Of a stretch of 41,633 nucleotides of DNA, positions 9,070-17,792 are shown in pieces (within the stretch, counting starts at the first letter, position 1; each line of letters opens with the position of its first letter). Source of the DNA: an uncultured Campylobacter sp. (GTDB taxonomy: Bacteria; Campylobacterota; Campylobacteria; Campylobacterales; Campylobacteraceae); assembly GCF_938030145.1 (NCBI RefSeq), contig NZ_CALHGM010000022.1, positions 1 through 41,633 on the forward strand. The letters are read 5' to 3'. Position numbers and translations under genes: made by a program. Under the pieces are notes generated by a model. It had not been told where the DNA came from and did not search any database. It worked only from the letters and a program-made list of their open reading frames with translations.

Positions 9070-10005
9070 GTGCAAGCTCCACATATTCCGGTACTTTTTT
9101 CGCAAACGATCGCCGCATTTTCGCAGCTTGAGGACGGCTACGTTATCGACTGCACACTAGGCTACGGAGGGCACAGCGAGGGCATTTTGACCGCTAATCC
9201 GCAGCTTAAGCTTATCGCTTGCGACAGAGATGCCGAAGCGATAGAATTTTCGCGCGAGCGGCTTAGTAAATTTAAAGATCGCATAGAAATTCACAAAGCA
9301 AAATTTAGCGAAATTTTAGAAATTCTGCCCGAGCAAAAGCTCCGCGCAGTTCGCGGGATATTAGCCGACATCGGCGTTTCATCTCTTCAGCTGGATAAAA
9401 ACTGTCGCGGCTTTTCCACTAAAAGCGACGCGCTGGATATGCGAATGAACGAAAGCGCAACGCTAGATGCGGCGTATGTCGTAAACCGCTACTCGCAAGC
9501 GGATCTAGCGCGCATTTTCCGCGAATACGGCGAGCTAACAAATGCTAACGCAATCGCCTCCAAAATAGCTACTGCGCGGGCTAACGCACCACTAACAAGC
9601 GCCAAAGCTTTGGCAAATTTAATCGGAACGAAGCCCGTTAAAGGGCGTAGCATCAGCACGGCTACGCTAGCATTTCAGGCGATCCGCATCGAGGTAAACG
9701 ACGAGCTTAGCGAACTAAAGCGCCTGCTGGCGCTCATTGAGCAAAAATCGCGTGATTCAATTCTAACTAATGCAACTGTCGCTATAATTTCATTCCATTC
9801 GCTTGAAGATCGCATAGTAAAGGAGCAATTTAGAGCGTGGGAGCGCGATTGCGTCTGTCCTAGCGAGTTTATGCGCTGCGAATGCGGCGGCGGGCATTCG
9901 TTAGGCAAAATCCTAACTAAAAGCCCTATAACGGCGGATGCGCAGGAACTCGCACAAAATTCTCGAGCAGCGAGCGCGAAGCTTAGAATTTTTCGGCTAA
10001 AATAA
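9070..10005 (+). CDS. rsmH: 16S rRNA (cytosine-1402-N4)-methyltransferase RsmH
   Basis: RsmH (MraW) methylates N4 of C1402 in the 16S rRNA decoding centre using S-adenosylmethionine. The 311 residues start HIPVLFSQTI and contain the SAM loop DCTLGYGGHSEGIL (27-40), ACDRDAEAI (about 50-58), and the family motif ADIGVSSLQLD followed by GFS. Near the C-terminus are IISFHSLEDRIVK and a Cys-rich stretch. The start is GTG, with AAAGGAT about 12 bases upstream. In most bacteria this gene opens the division and cell-wall cluster, with ftsL next. Here the next gene is a bitopic protein 889 bases away. Confidence 0.97.
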   Translation: MQAPHIPVLFSQTIAAFSQLEDGYVIDCTLGYGGHSEGILTANPQLKLIACDRDAEAIEFSRERLSKFKDRIEIHKAKFSEILEILPEQKLRAVRGILADIGVSSLQLDKNCRGFSTKSDALDMRMNESATLDAAYVVNRYSQADLARIFREYGELTNANAIASKIATARANAPLTSAKALANLIGTKPVKGRSISTATLAFQAIRIEVNDELSELKRLLALIEQKSRDSILTNATVAIISFHSLEDRIVKEQFRAWERDCVCPSEFMRCECGGGHSLGKILTKSPITADAQELAQNSRAASAKLRIFRLK

Positions 10006-10894
10006 CCGCCTTTGCTTGCTATGAATTTTAAATTTTGACGAAATTTTGTAAAATTTATAGATTTGCAGGCATTAAATTTTAAAATTTTACGGAATTTTGA
10101 AATTCAGCTTTCAAAGATTCGCTTTAGAATTTATGATATTTTCAGCGTTACTTCGAACGCGCAATGTCTAAATCATAAAATTTAACGTTGAATTTTACGC
10201 TAAATTTAATGTATAATTTTATGAGATTTAGCTGCTGCATATTTTAAAAGCTAAGTGACAGCGCAATACAGAACCGAGCGAGAGTTACAATTTGGCGCCT
10301 AAAGCAAGCGGCGTAATGCCAAATCTCGCCCTTTGCTTTAACGAAATTTTGTAAGCGAGCAGTAGTTTCATTGACATTTTAATGATAGAGCTTATCTTGC
10401 AAATAAATATCTACGCTTAACGTTTTAAGGCGCATCGAAGACGCAGTAAAAATTTTAAGCGGTTTTTCAGATGATTTGACAAAATTTTATAAATAGTCAA
10501 TCTCGGTAAAGTGAGCTCGATTTTTACCTGTCAAAATGAATTTCCCAAGCAGGCGATGCAAAGGCGAGCAAAACTAACACGATGCTTCCTTTTGTAGCTT
10601 CCGCTGCTATACAGTATCATAATAAAGAGCGAGTAAAATTAACAAAAATAGCCGCTAAATTAAAATTTGCCTTTGCTGGCCGAGATAGAATTTGGCAAGT
10701 TAAGATAAAATTCCATTTACCGAGGTAAAATTGCAAATAAAAATTTTGCTCGTAGCTTTGCTTTTAAATTTTACCTTAACGGCTCATTGCTGGGCGCAGG
10801 CGAGCTGCGGGTTTCGAGCAGAATTTATCTTGACGCAAGCGCTTTGGCGGCGAGTAAAGATAAGACCGTGGTTTTAAATTTATGGAGATTTTAG
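10006..10894. other. Noncoding stretch between rsmH and the FtsL-like gene
   Basis: No convincing gene is present. The DNA is dominated by AAAATTTT-type tracts separated by short GC-richer pieces. A frame that is open from about 10715 to 10893 lacks an ATG or plausible ribosome binding site, and another (about 10731-10875) starts TTG and encodes a hydrophobic, signal-peptide-like beginning. Either could be a gene remnant or chance. The ribosome binding site of the next gene (GGAG about 10 bases before its ATG) lies at the end of this stretch. Confidence 0.5.
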
Positions 10895-11707
10895 ATGAAT
10901 AAATATGAATATTTTGCCGAAGACGATGACGGACACGACTTCGCAGGAACATCCGATCTAGCGGGCATAGAGCTTGCGAAAAGACGAGCTATGGAGGATC
11001 TGACGGATGAGGAGCTAGAGGATAAGCTTGCCGCGGATCTTTCCGTAAAACGAAACTACGCGAGCGCAGCGGGCGGTTACGACGATTTTACTAGCTTGGG
11101 ATTCGAAAGTTCAGGCTTTACAAACACCCAAAACTACCTAAATTCAGAAAGCGGCGGAACAAAATTTAATAAAAGCAACAAAGCAAAATTTAAAGGACGC
11201 GACGACACAAATCTTTTAGCCAATCGAGGCAGCGAGAAATCCGCAACCGGAGCGAGCTACGGCGATTTCGCAGGCGCCAATTTTGTCGGCAAGGCGGATT
11301 ACGCGGCGTTTGCGGGTGCGAACTTTACAGGCACGCAAAATCAAAATTACGCGGATATGGGCGCGCATGATTATGCAAGCCTTGCTGAAGGACGCGGTTA
11401 CGGCAGTTTCGCGGGCGCACAAGACGAGCTACTACGCAACTACGATGCCGAGAAAAAAAAGGAGAAAAATCTCACGCTTTATCAGCTTTTAGTCGTTTAT
11501 CTGCTGATCGGATTTGCGTTTTTGCTGACGGTGCCGGCGATTTACATCCGCAACGAAATTTATTACATCAGCCGCGACATCGCCGCTCTTCGCACTAAAC
11601 ACGAGGTTTTGCTTGAGGAAAATCGCGCGCTTAACAACGACATCGAATATCTACGCTATAAAAATGAAATTTTAGATCCACAAAGCGTGCAAGAAAATGG
11701 GCGCTGA
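10895..11707 (+). CDS. Bitopic coiled-coil membrane protein, FtsL-like topology
   Basis: I do not recognise this 270-residue protein by sequence. Residues 1-190 form a hydrophilic, presumably cytoplasmic, low-complexity region with repeated FAGA(N) blocks (125-129, 139-143, 172-175) among Tyr-, Asp- and Gly-rich spacers. A single membrane helix follows at about 195-217. The last 53 residues form a charged heptad-like helix (IAALRTKHEVLLEENRALNN) that would be periplasmic. This one-helix plus short periplasmic coiled coil matches FtsL/DivIC division proteins, and rsmH is the usual neighbour of ftsL. Typical FtsL is about 100 residues, so the long N-terminus is unusual. The C-terminus overlaps the rmuC start by 11 bases. 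Division function is inference from topology and position. Confidence 0.6.
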   Translation: MNKYEYFAEDDDGHDFAGTSDLAGIELAKRRAMEDLTDEELEDKLAADLSVKRNYASAAGGYDDFTSLGFESSGFTNTQNYLNSESGGTKFNKSNKAKFKGRDDTNLLANRGSEKSATGASYGDFAGANFVGKADYAAFAGANFTGTQNQNYADMGAHDYASLAEGRGYGSFAGAQDELLRNYDAEKKKEKNLTLYQLLVVYLLIGFAFLLTVPAIYIRNEIYYISRDIAALRTKHEVLLEENRALNNDIEYLRYKNEILDPQSVQENGR

Positions 11708-12767
11708 TGGGATTTTGCTCGCGGCGTTTGCATTTTTTGCTGCGCTAGTGCTTGCCCTGCTGATCGCGCTCGTGCTACAAAACCGCCGCATAAGCGATGC
11801 AAACTCCGCGCTTAGCGAGCTTTTAAGTGAAAGGCTCACGACTCAAAGTGCGAGAGCAAGTGCCGAGCTTTTTAAGCTAAATCAAAGCCTAAACGACGGC
11901 TTTAACGATAAGCTCTATTATCTTAATAGATCCCTAGGCGAGGGGTTGCAGCGCCAAAATAGCGCGCTTAGCGAGAATTTAAGCTCGCTAGATCGTGGCT
12001 TTAAGGACATAGCGGAAAATTTAGCGCGAATGAGCGAGCAAAATAAAACTTCACTGCAGGTGCGCGACGAAATCGCAAGGCTAAACTCGATTTTAGGCAA
12101 CGTCAAGCTGCGTGGCAACTTCGGCGAGTACCGATTAGAGAGAATTTTATCGATGATCTATGGGCAAAACACCGCATTTTATGAGCTGCAAAAGCACCTA
12201 CCAAACGGCAGGATCGCAGACTGCGCGCTGCATATCGCAAAAGGAAAAATCCTTTGCATCGACTCAAAATTCCCACTTCAAAGCTATGAAAAAATTATCG
12301 CCGCCTCCGCCTCAAACGACGCCGCAGCGCTTGCTAGTGCGGATAAGCAACTCGCCGCTGATATGAAAAAGCACGCCGCAGATATCGCGGAGAAATACAT
12401 CATACCGCCTCTTAGCACGGAGTTTGCGGTGCTATTCGTGCCCAGCGAGGCGGTTTTCGTCTACGTCTGCGAGAAGCTGCCGCAGGTGCTTGAATACTGC
12501 GCGCAAATCGGCATTTTTGCGGCATCGCCCACGACGCTACTGGCGCTTTTAGGCACGATCCGCACCTTCGTAAAAGACGAGGCGCTCGCGCAAAATATAA
12601 AATCGGTAAAAGATGAAATTTACGCGCTAAAATCGGACTTTGAGGCGCATGCTAAGTATACGACGGCGCTTCAAACATACGCAGATAAGCTCGCCGTGCA
12701 AGCAGAGCTTTTAAACAAAAATACAAAATCTCTAAAAGCCCGCTTTGAGCGTTTTAGCGAACTGTGA
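11697..12767 (+). CDS. rmuC: DNA recombination protein RmuC family
   Basis: The 356 residues show the RmuC layout: one N-terminal membrane helix (about 5-28), a long coiled coil (about 30-120), and a conserved nuclease-like domain (about 125-330) with GNFGEYRLERIL, a CIDSKFPLQSY motif and LFVPSEAVFVYVCEKLPQ. RmuC limits recombination at inverted repeats and is related to restriction-endonuclease-like folds, but its exact substrate is not known. The start codon lies inside the upstream gene (11-base overlap), which indicates co-translation with the bitopic protein. Length is slightly shorter than E. coli RmuC, because the coiled coil is shorter. Confidence 0.9.
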   Translation: MGADGILLAAFAFFAALVLALLIALVLQNRRISDANSALSELLSERLTTQSARASAELFKLNQSLNDGFNDKLYYLNRSLGEGLQRQNSALSENLSSLDRGFKDIAENLARMSEQNKTSLQVRDEIARLNSILGNVKLRGNFGEYRLERILSMIYGQNTAFYELQKHLPNGRIADCALHIAKGKILCIDSKFPLQSYEKIIAASASNDAAALASADKQLAADMKKHAADIAEKYIIPPLSTEFAVLFVPSEAVFVYVCEKLPQVLEYCAQIGIFAASPTTLLALLGTIRTFVKDEALAQNIKSVKDEIYALKSDFEAHAKYTTALQTYADKLAVQAELLNKNTKSLKARFERFSEL

Positions 12768-14822
12768 GGCGGGCAAACGTAGCGTACAATGCAGCTTGGA
12801 GTGCTTTAGCAAGCTTATAACGCGGCGGAATTCCACAGGTGGGCGAGTGGCATTCAAATTAAATTTGCACCTCGCCTATTTTGCAAATAAAATTCCCATT
12901 TGGGGTAGATAGACGGAATTTAAAACTCAGCTTAATGGATTTGTTACGCGAGCAAGCAGAATTCAAAGGCTGTCTGACACGCATAAAATTTGATTAACTA
13001 AATTTCATGGGCGCGCGAGCTAATTCAATCCGCTTAAGCATTAAACGCCCTCGTCACGATGTGAGTAAGATCAATCGCTACGCTTTCCGCTCCAGAAATT
13101 CAGCGCTGCTATACCGAAACAAAATTTGACGCCACATATTGCATGCGTAAATTTGCGGTCGTGGGCAAATTCTACATTTCAGAGGTGAAATTCATGATTC
13201 ATGAGCGAAATTTCGTATTTTGGCGAAACTTTAAAAAGCGGCTTATAGGCACTACGAATTTAAGACAATAGCGCTGCGAGCAGGATTAGCCGTTTGACGC
13301 TAAGAAATTTATGGGCGTTGCGCGGATATAATTTCAGATTTTGACAAAATTTCAAAAGCGATCTGCAAGCACGCAAAATTAATCTGCAATCCCAAAAGCT
13401 CGTAAATTTGCATTTTACGGCGACACAAAAACCTCGCGCATTAAAGCGTAGTCAAGATAAACATCGCACTAATACGCGGTGGTACTTTGGGCGGTTGGTG
13501 CAAGCGTAAAGCAAAAATCGCGGTTACTTGCAAGCTTAAACCCTCGCTCCGCATAAACAAGCCAAATAAAATTCTGCGCCGAATATTTCTGTCGCCATTC
13601 GTAAAATTTAAGCGCAATTTAACTTGCGAAATTTTACCAGCCACAGCAAGCGGCGTAAATTTTAAATTTAACTCGCGAAATTTTAAAGTCGTAGCATTCT
13701 GAGCGGCTAAATTATCGGCAAAGACCTTAAACTCTGCCTATCATAAAACTTTAGCTTTTGCATTGCAGGCTTGCACGGCTTTTTAAAATTATCCACCGGG
13801 CGACTTATTTTGTGAATCCAACGTTTATTCGGAGTAAAATTTCAAAAACGGGTACAAATCTCAAAACATACGCCGTATTTAAAAATACAAAAAGATTAGG
13901 CGCGCAATTTTACACGGCGGCAAGATGAAATTTTAAGTTCGACGCGACACCAAAACACACAAAATTCTCCTGCGAAATCATAAAATTCTAAAATTTCTCG
14001 ACAAAAATCAAAGCCATGGCACTGCAAATTCGCCAAATACCTTCGCGCTAAAAATTCCAAAGCTCACCTTTGCAATCCAAAATAACTGAACGTCTAAATT
14101 CTGCGCGCAAATTAAAATTACCGAACGTAAAAACCGCATGCCAAGCGAAAAAATCGCACTGCACCTTAAAGCTATCCTAACGATCTCGTTTTACCGCCTT
14201 TATATGCCGCGAAAATCGCGCAGCAGGTCAAACCCGAGTAACAGGATTTTTGAGACCTGATTTTACGATCGATCCAAGCGCCTAGGCGCCAATTCAAATC
14301 TACTCGATGAAATTATTTATATTGAGGCTGCGAGGCTTTGACAGACGCATAAACGGGCATAACAGCCAACTCCACTCGACGGAATTTTTAGTGCGACTTT
14401 ATACCGATCCGATTAATAAATCGTTCGTCGTCCGCCTCGCAGCTAAATTTTGGGGTATTGCTTTGCCACTTCAAGCCACTAATTCAAATCCGCGCGACGG
14501 AATTTTTGAGCGCGACTTCGCAACTTCAAGGCTTCGCGCCGATTCGATTAATAAATTGCGCGCTCCTTAGCCAATGCGCGCGTATGTGGCGCCGTTATAT
14601 GATTACCGCAACTTGGCGCACCAAGCTAAATACGGGCATGAATAGACATCGTGCCCATGCTTCACGCCACGACTTTGTATCGCTAGATCCAAACGTACGT
14701 AATAAATTTTAGATATTTTTTTGCTTGACGCAAAATTTTCAATAGTTTTTAGAGATTTTATAAAATTTTAAGTGCTTTGCACCGCTGCGATACAGCCGTA
14801 CAACCGCACCAAATCAGCGCTG
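12768..14822. other. Two-kilobase noncoding, AAATTT-rich region
   Basis: Over 2 kb I find no reading frame with a start, ribosome binding site and plausible protein; the open stretches are short and lack family features. The DNA alternates AAATTT/AAAATTTT tracts with GC-richer blocks. A weak stem-loop (GGCGAG with CTCGCC, about 12843-12880) follows rmuC. Degenerate repeats occupy 14296-14556. No tRNA-like cloverleaf was seen. It could be decayed gene sequence or an expanded repeat-derived spacer. Confidence 0.55.
14296..14556. repeat. Degenerate direct repeats, three partial copies
   Basis: Three related blocks can be aligned by eye. They share ATTCAAATC followed by a CGACGGAATTTTT-like core, then a GCGACTT piece and CGATTAATAAAT. 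The second copy (about 14371-14423) and third (about 14478-14556) are the most alike: CGACGGAATTTTT, (A/C)GCGACTT and GATTAATAAAT all recur in the same order. The first copy (from about 14291) keeps only ATTCAAATC and an altered core. The spacing differs between copies, so this is an old, decayed duplication and not a CRISPR or a precise tandem repeat. Confidence 0.5.
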
Positions 14823-15101
14823 CTACTTATCGGTCGCGCAATTTTCGTTGTAGTAGGCGATGGTGCGCTCGTACTCGTCGTAAGCCTGTATATAATCGTT
14901 CGCGACGCTTGGGTTTGCGTATCGATCCTCTACCGCCAAAAGCTTCGCCTCTAGCTCTTTGTAGCGCCCATAAACCTCCGCACAAGCACGATCATGGGCG
15001 TCACCCTGCAATATTATTGACTTATCAGGACCTGCACTCGCGCAGCCTCCGAGCCCTAAAACGACGGCGCAAAACGCACCACATAAAATTAAGCTTTTCA
15101 A
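14823..15101 (-). CDS. Small putative lipoprotein
   Basis: The 92-residue protein starts with a short signal peptide, MKSLILCGAFCAVVLGLGGC, ending in a lipobox (LGGC, Cys20), so it should be exported, acylated and anchored in a membrane. The mature part (about 72 residues) is charged and mostly helical, with two further cysteines (at about 40 and 88) that could form a disulfide. No family is recognised. It stands alone between the 2-kb noncoding region and the RNase P RNA gene, on the same strand as that RNA and just downstream of it. Only its envelope location can be proposed. Confidence 0.7.
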   Translation of the reverse strand: MKSLILCGAFCAVVLGLGGCASAGPDKSIILQGDAHDRACAEVYGRYKELEAKLLAVEDRYANPSVANDYIQAYDEYERTIAYYNENCATDK

Positions 15102-15141
15102 AATTCTTTCCTTATTTCAAGTAAATAAATTCGGCGTAAAA

Positions 15142-15457
15142 AGAGGTGTGGTTATAAGCCGAGTTCCGTTACAGCGGTCATTTATCTAGACCGATTTTTG
15201 CAAATCGGTTCGAGCGAACGGTTCGAATATAAGACGAAACCACCCGTTCTTGCTGCAGGTTGGGTTTGCATTGCCGCTCGTGTCTCCACGCGCGCGGTGG
15301 GCTCTTACCCCGCCCTTTCACCCTTACCGCTTGCGCGGCGGTTTGCTTTCTGTTGTACTTTCCCTAGGGTTGCCCCCGGCGTCCGTTAGACGCAACCTTG
15401 TCTTATCGCAGCTCGGACTTTCCTCTCCTTGCGGAGCGACCGCACGCCACACCCGAG
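15142..15457 (-). ncRNA. rnpB: RNase P RNA
   Basis: The minus strand reads as a bacterial type A RNase P RNA of about 315 nucleotides. Recognisable conserved pieces are GAGGAAAGTCCG near the 5' end, CAACAGAAAGCAAACCG and GGTAAGGGTGAAAGG in the middle, GGTAAGAGCCCACCG, and TAGATAAATGACCGC with ACGGAACTCGGCTTATAA at the 3' end. The extreme ends pair as helix P1 (GGTGTGG with CCACACC), which fixes the boundaries to within a few bases. It cleaves the 5' leader from tRNA precursors. Exact 5' and 3' ends are estimates. Confidence 0.96.
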
Positions 15458-15461
15458 CGCA

Positions 15462-15467
15462 ATTATA
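15462..15467 (-). promoter_or_regulatory. -10 element of rnpB
   Basis: On the minus strand the sequence reads TATAAT, followed after about 5 bases by the GGGTGTGG 5' end of the RNA. This is a perfect -10 hexamer at the right distance. No strong -35 is evident, as is common for Campylobacter vegetative promoters. Confidence 0.75.
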
Positions 15468-15554
15468 GCTTTTTTGGCTTAAATTTTGCGGCGCGCGGAA
15501 TTTAAGGGGTGGAATTTTTGGCGTGAGCAAGTATAAACTCCCGGCCCTGCACCA

Positions 15555-15833
15555 TTGCCGCTGGAGGATGACGACGATAAAGAAGCTAATAAATTAAATC
15601 ACATCTTTAACAAAAAAGAGCATAAATTAGATGATTTTTTAAATAAATTTGAAAATAATCAACAACAAGCTTATAATGCTATAATTAAAAAACTTGAAAA
15701 AGATATGGCAAATAGTAAGTTGCCAAATAATTTTACTAATGGTCATAAAGTCAATATTAAAGGCTATGAAATTACTGTACGTGGAGTTATAAAAAATGGA
15801 AAACCAAAAATCGGAACGATGTTTATCCCTTGA
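15555..15833 (+). CDS. Orphan C-terminal fragment of a polymorphic toxin
   Basis: The 92 codons from a TTG encode a piece that looks like the extreme C-terminus of a large secreted polymorphic (CdiA/filamentous haemagglutinin or RHS type) toxin. A proline-rich linker (PGPAPLPLE) precedes it in the same open frame back to about 15537. It then has HIFNKKEHKLDDFLNKF (residues about 16-32) and ends VRGVIKNGKPKIGTMFIP, a pattern I recall from such toxin ends (HIFGxxEHNLD and IGTAFIP). The delivery part is absent: an in-frame TAA lies just before the linker. Base composition is much lower in GC than the neighbouring RNA and genes. It may be a displaced toxin tip kept with its immunity gene, or a remnant. 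The catalytic activity is not assignable. Confidence 0.55.
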   Translation: MPLEDDDDKEANKLNHIFNKKEHKLDDFLNKFENNQQQAYNAIIKKLEKDMANSKLPNNFTNGHKVNIKGYEITVRGVIKNGKPKIGTMFIP

Positions 15834-16161
15834 TAATTTTACGGATATTGCAAATATCGAAGCTGAAATTATTAAGCTAATAAGTGATGATTTAAGCGAT
15901 TATGCGCTTTATGAGCAGTTTAAAAATTCAAAAATTACAAAAAGAGAGGTTTCGACAGCCGGATATTATTGCCATTTCAAGTGTAAAAAAATATTAGAAA
16001 AAAGCAAAAACAACGGTTTTATCGGCAATGTAAATTTAACGCTTTCTAATGAAAACATTGGAGGAGCAATGGTTCTTTTGGAAAATGGAATTTTAAAAAT
16101 GTTAGAATGCTACTTTTGGGAAGAGAATAATTTTTTTGAAAATATGGTAAACGAGCGATAG
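15796..16161 (+). CDS. Probable immunity protein for the adjacent toxin fragment
   Basis: This 121-residue protein starts inside the end of the toxin fragment (38-base overlap in another frame), the layout usual for toxin C-terminus and immunity pairs. It is acidic to neutral, soluble, and has no signal peptide or membrane helix. I recognise no named family. The sequence alternates helix (residues about 16-45) and strands (VNLTLSN, AMVLLENGILKMLECYFW). The low GC content matches that of the toxin fragment and not of the surrounding genes, which indicates joint transfer. The immunity role rests on position and size only. Confidence 0.5.
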   Translation: MENQKSERCLSLDNFTDIANIEAEIIKLISDDLSDYALYEQFKNSKITKREVSTAGYYCHFKCKKILEKSKNNGFIGNVNLTLSNENIGGAMVLLENGILKMLECYFWEENNFFENMVNER

Positions 16162-16573
16162 TAGATAAAAGACTTAAGCGATTTTAAGCTTAATAATATT
16201 TTGCTGGTTATTGACGAAAATAAATTTGGACAACTATAAAAAGGTGAAATTTAGCAAATTTTACCTACGGCCGAGCAGAATAAAATTTTAAATTCTATGG
16301 CTTAGGCAAAACGGCGCGCTTCCTACGATGAAATTTCACGAAATTTCATAAAATTTTATCTACCGCGCAAATTTAAACCCACGTAGCTGGTTTTGAAATT
16401 CCGTAAAATTCCGCGCGATATGGCGTGATTTGACGTGGGCGTGACATGGGACGCGCGAGCCCTAATTCGCGACGCAGTGCGGCGCGTCGTAGCGCAAGTG
16501 CGGCGTGAGCCCTACTCCGCGGCCGCGATTTGACGTGGTGCGGCACGAGTCTTACCCTGCGGCGCGATGCAGC
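16162..16573. repeat. Noncoding spacer with degenerate GC-rich repeats
   Basis: No gene is seen. The left part (to about 16400) is AT-rich with AAATTT tracts. The right part (about 16425-16570) contains degenerate direct repeats: GATTTGACGTGG occurs at about 16427 and 16527, and the block GAGCCCTA followed by a CCGCGG-like end recurs at about 16457, 16507 and (as GAGTCTTACCCTGCGG) 16548. These end at the stop codon of truD. They look like an eroded repeat family. Any role in termination is unproven. Confidence 0.45.
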
Positions 16574-17686
16574 TCAATCCTCGTCCGTCGCGGCGCCTTC
16601 GAATACATTTCGGTGCAAAATTTCTTCCAAAACGACCGTCGCGTAAGAGCCTTTCGGCAGGTAAAAACTGAAGCTAAAATGCGCATTTTGCACATCGTAG
16701 GCGTGCTGCACGCGCTCCATAAAGCTCCACGCAAACCTGCGCGAGCCGTTCATTTGCGCCTCAAGCTCGCGAGCAGGCGCGAAAATCTCATCTTCAAATC
16801 TGCCGCCAAGCCCGCTAGCTCGCAGCTTCGCTCGCCCCGCGATAAGGCCTGCGCTCGTGATTTCTCGCCTCGCAAACCGCTCGCACTCCGCGCCCAGATC
16901 GTCGCAGCTAAAAAACACGCCGTGCGGAAAATGTCCTAAAATCTCGCCTCTTAGCAGCTTAAAAAACTGCGGCTGAGCCACGATCTCGCGCGCCTCCTCC
17001 TTGCTTAGCCCATAAATTTTAGCAAACTCTCCAAGGCTAAATTCCGCGGCAAATTTTGAAATTTCGACCCGCTCGCTAAGCCAGCGATTGAAAAGCTCGC
17101 TCTGATAGGCGCTGATTAGAAAGTCGCGCATTTTTGGGTTTTTAAGCCGCCTCTGTCCGCGCAGCACCTCCTCGCCCTGAGCTGCGTTGTCGCCGAACTT
17201 GCCGAAGCGCTGATAGCCGAAGTAGTTCGCAAAGCCCTCGCGCTCTAGCGTATCTAGCGCGGCTGTGAGCTTGACGGCGTCGGGTGGCAGGACCTTTTTT
17301 AGGCGGATGAAAAAGTCGTTGCCCTTTAGATGTCCGATTTTAAGCTTGTTTTTGTGCCTTTGCACGCTTAAAATTTTAAGGCTCTCGTGCGAAAATCCGC
17401 CCAGCGCAGGCTCAAATTTAGCAGGCATGCTAACGTGCTGCGTCGTAAGCCCCTGCTTGTCCTTAAGCCCCGCGTAGCCGAACTCGCGCATCTTTGCACC
17501 CGTGCACTCGCTTAAAATCCGCAACGCCTCGTGCGTGCTGATGCCCTTTTTTTGCAGCAGCAAAATGCAGTGCTCGCCTTCACCACTAGGCTCGTAAAGC
17601 GGCACTTCGCGCACGACGAAATCGCTGGAGTTTTTACTAAAATGCGCATTTATCGGCGCGTGATTTAGGGTGTATAAATTTTTCAT
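16574..17686 (-). CDS. truD: tRNA pseudouridine(13) synthase TruD
   Basis: TruD converts uridine 13 of tRNA to pseudouridine. Taking the ATG at 17686 gives 370 residues starting MKNLYTLNHAPINAHF. The catalytic motif GYAGLKDKQGLTTQ is at 70-83, with the catalytic aspartate at 76. NYFGYQRFGKFGDN and the insertion domain follow. The frame is open further upstream (to 17836), but that would overlap the divergent gene at 17793 and adds an unrelated basic leader, so I reject it. The divergent neighbour leaves 106 bases for promoters of both genes. Confidence 0.95.
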   Translation of the reverse strand: MKNLYTLNHAPINAHFSKNSSDFVVREVPLYEPSGEGEHCILLLQKKGISTHEALRILSECTGAKMREFGYAGLKDKQGLTTQHVSMPAKFEPALGGFSHESLKILSVQRHKNKLKIGHLKGNDFFIRLKKVLPPDAVKLTAALDTLEREGFANYFGYQRFGKFGDNAAQGEEVLRGQRRLKNPKMRDFLISAYQSELFNRWLSERVEISKFAAEFSLGEFAKIYGLSKEEAREIVAQPQFFKLLRGEILGHFPHGVFFSCDDLGAECERFARREITSAGLIAGRAKLRASGLGGRFEDEIFAPARELEAQMNGSRRFAWSFMERVQHAYDVQNAHFSFSFYLPKGSYATVVLEEILHRNVFEGAATDED

Positions 17687-17792
17687 AGCCGGCCTTTGCG
17701 TTAATCTAAGGCTCAATTTTATAAAATTGAGCCTAAAAAACTCATTATTAAGGCAAATTCTAGTATCATTCGCCATAAAAAAAGGATGAAAA

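Noticed and set aside
12843..12880. Stem-loop after rmuC as a terminator
   Set aside because: The GGCGAG/CTCGCC stem is interrupted by mismatches and lacks a following T run, so I mention it only within the spacer.
13441..13702. Two opposite short frames of about 70 codons in the 2-kb noncoding region
   Set aside because: No start context, no recognisable domain, and basic, Lys/Arg-rich composition typical of chance translation of this region.
14296..14556. Repeats as a CRISPR array
   Set aside because: Copies are of unequal spacing, strongly diverged, and unrelated to the true repeat at 28321.
15198..15530. Open frames over the RNase P gene
   Set aside because: The stretch is clearly the RNA gene; the frames are GC-rich chance readings of structured RNA.
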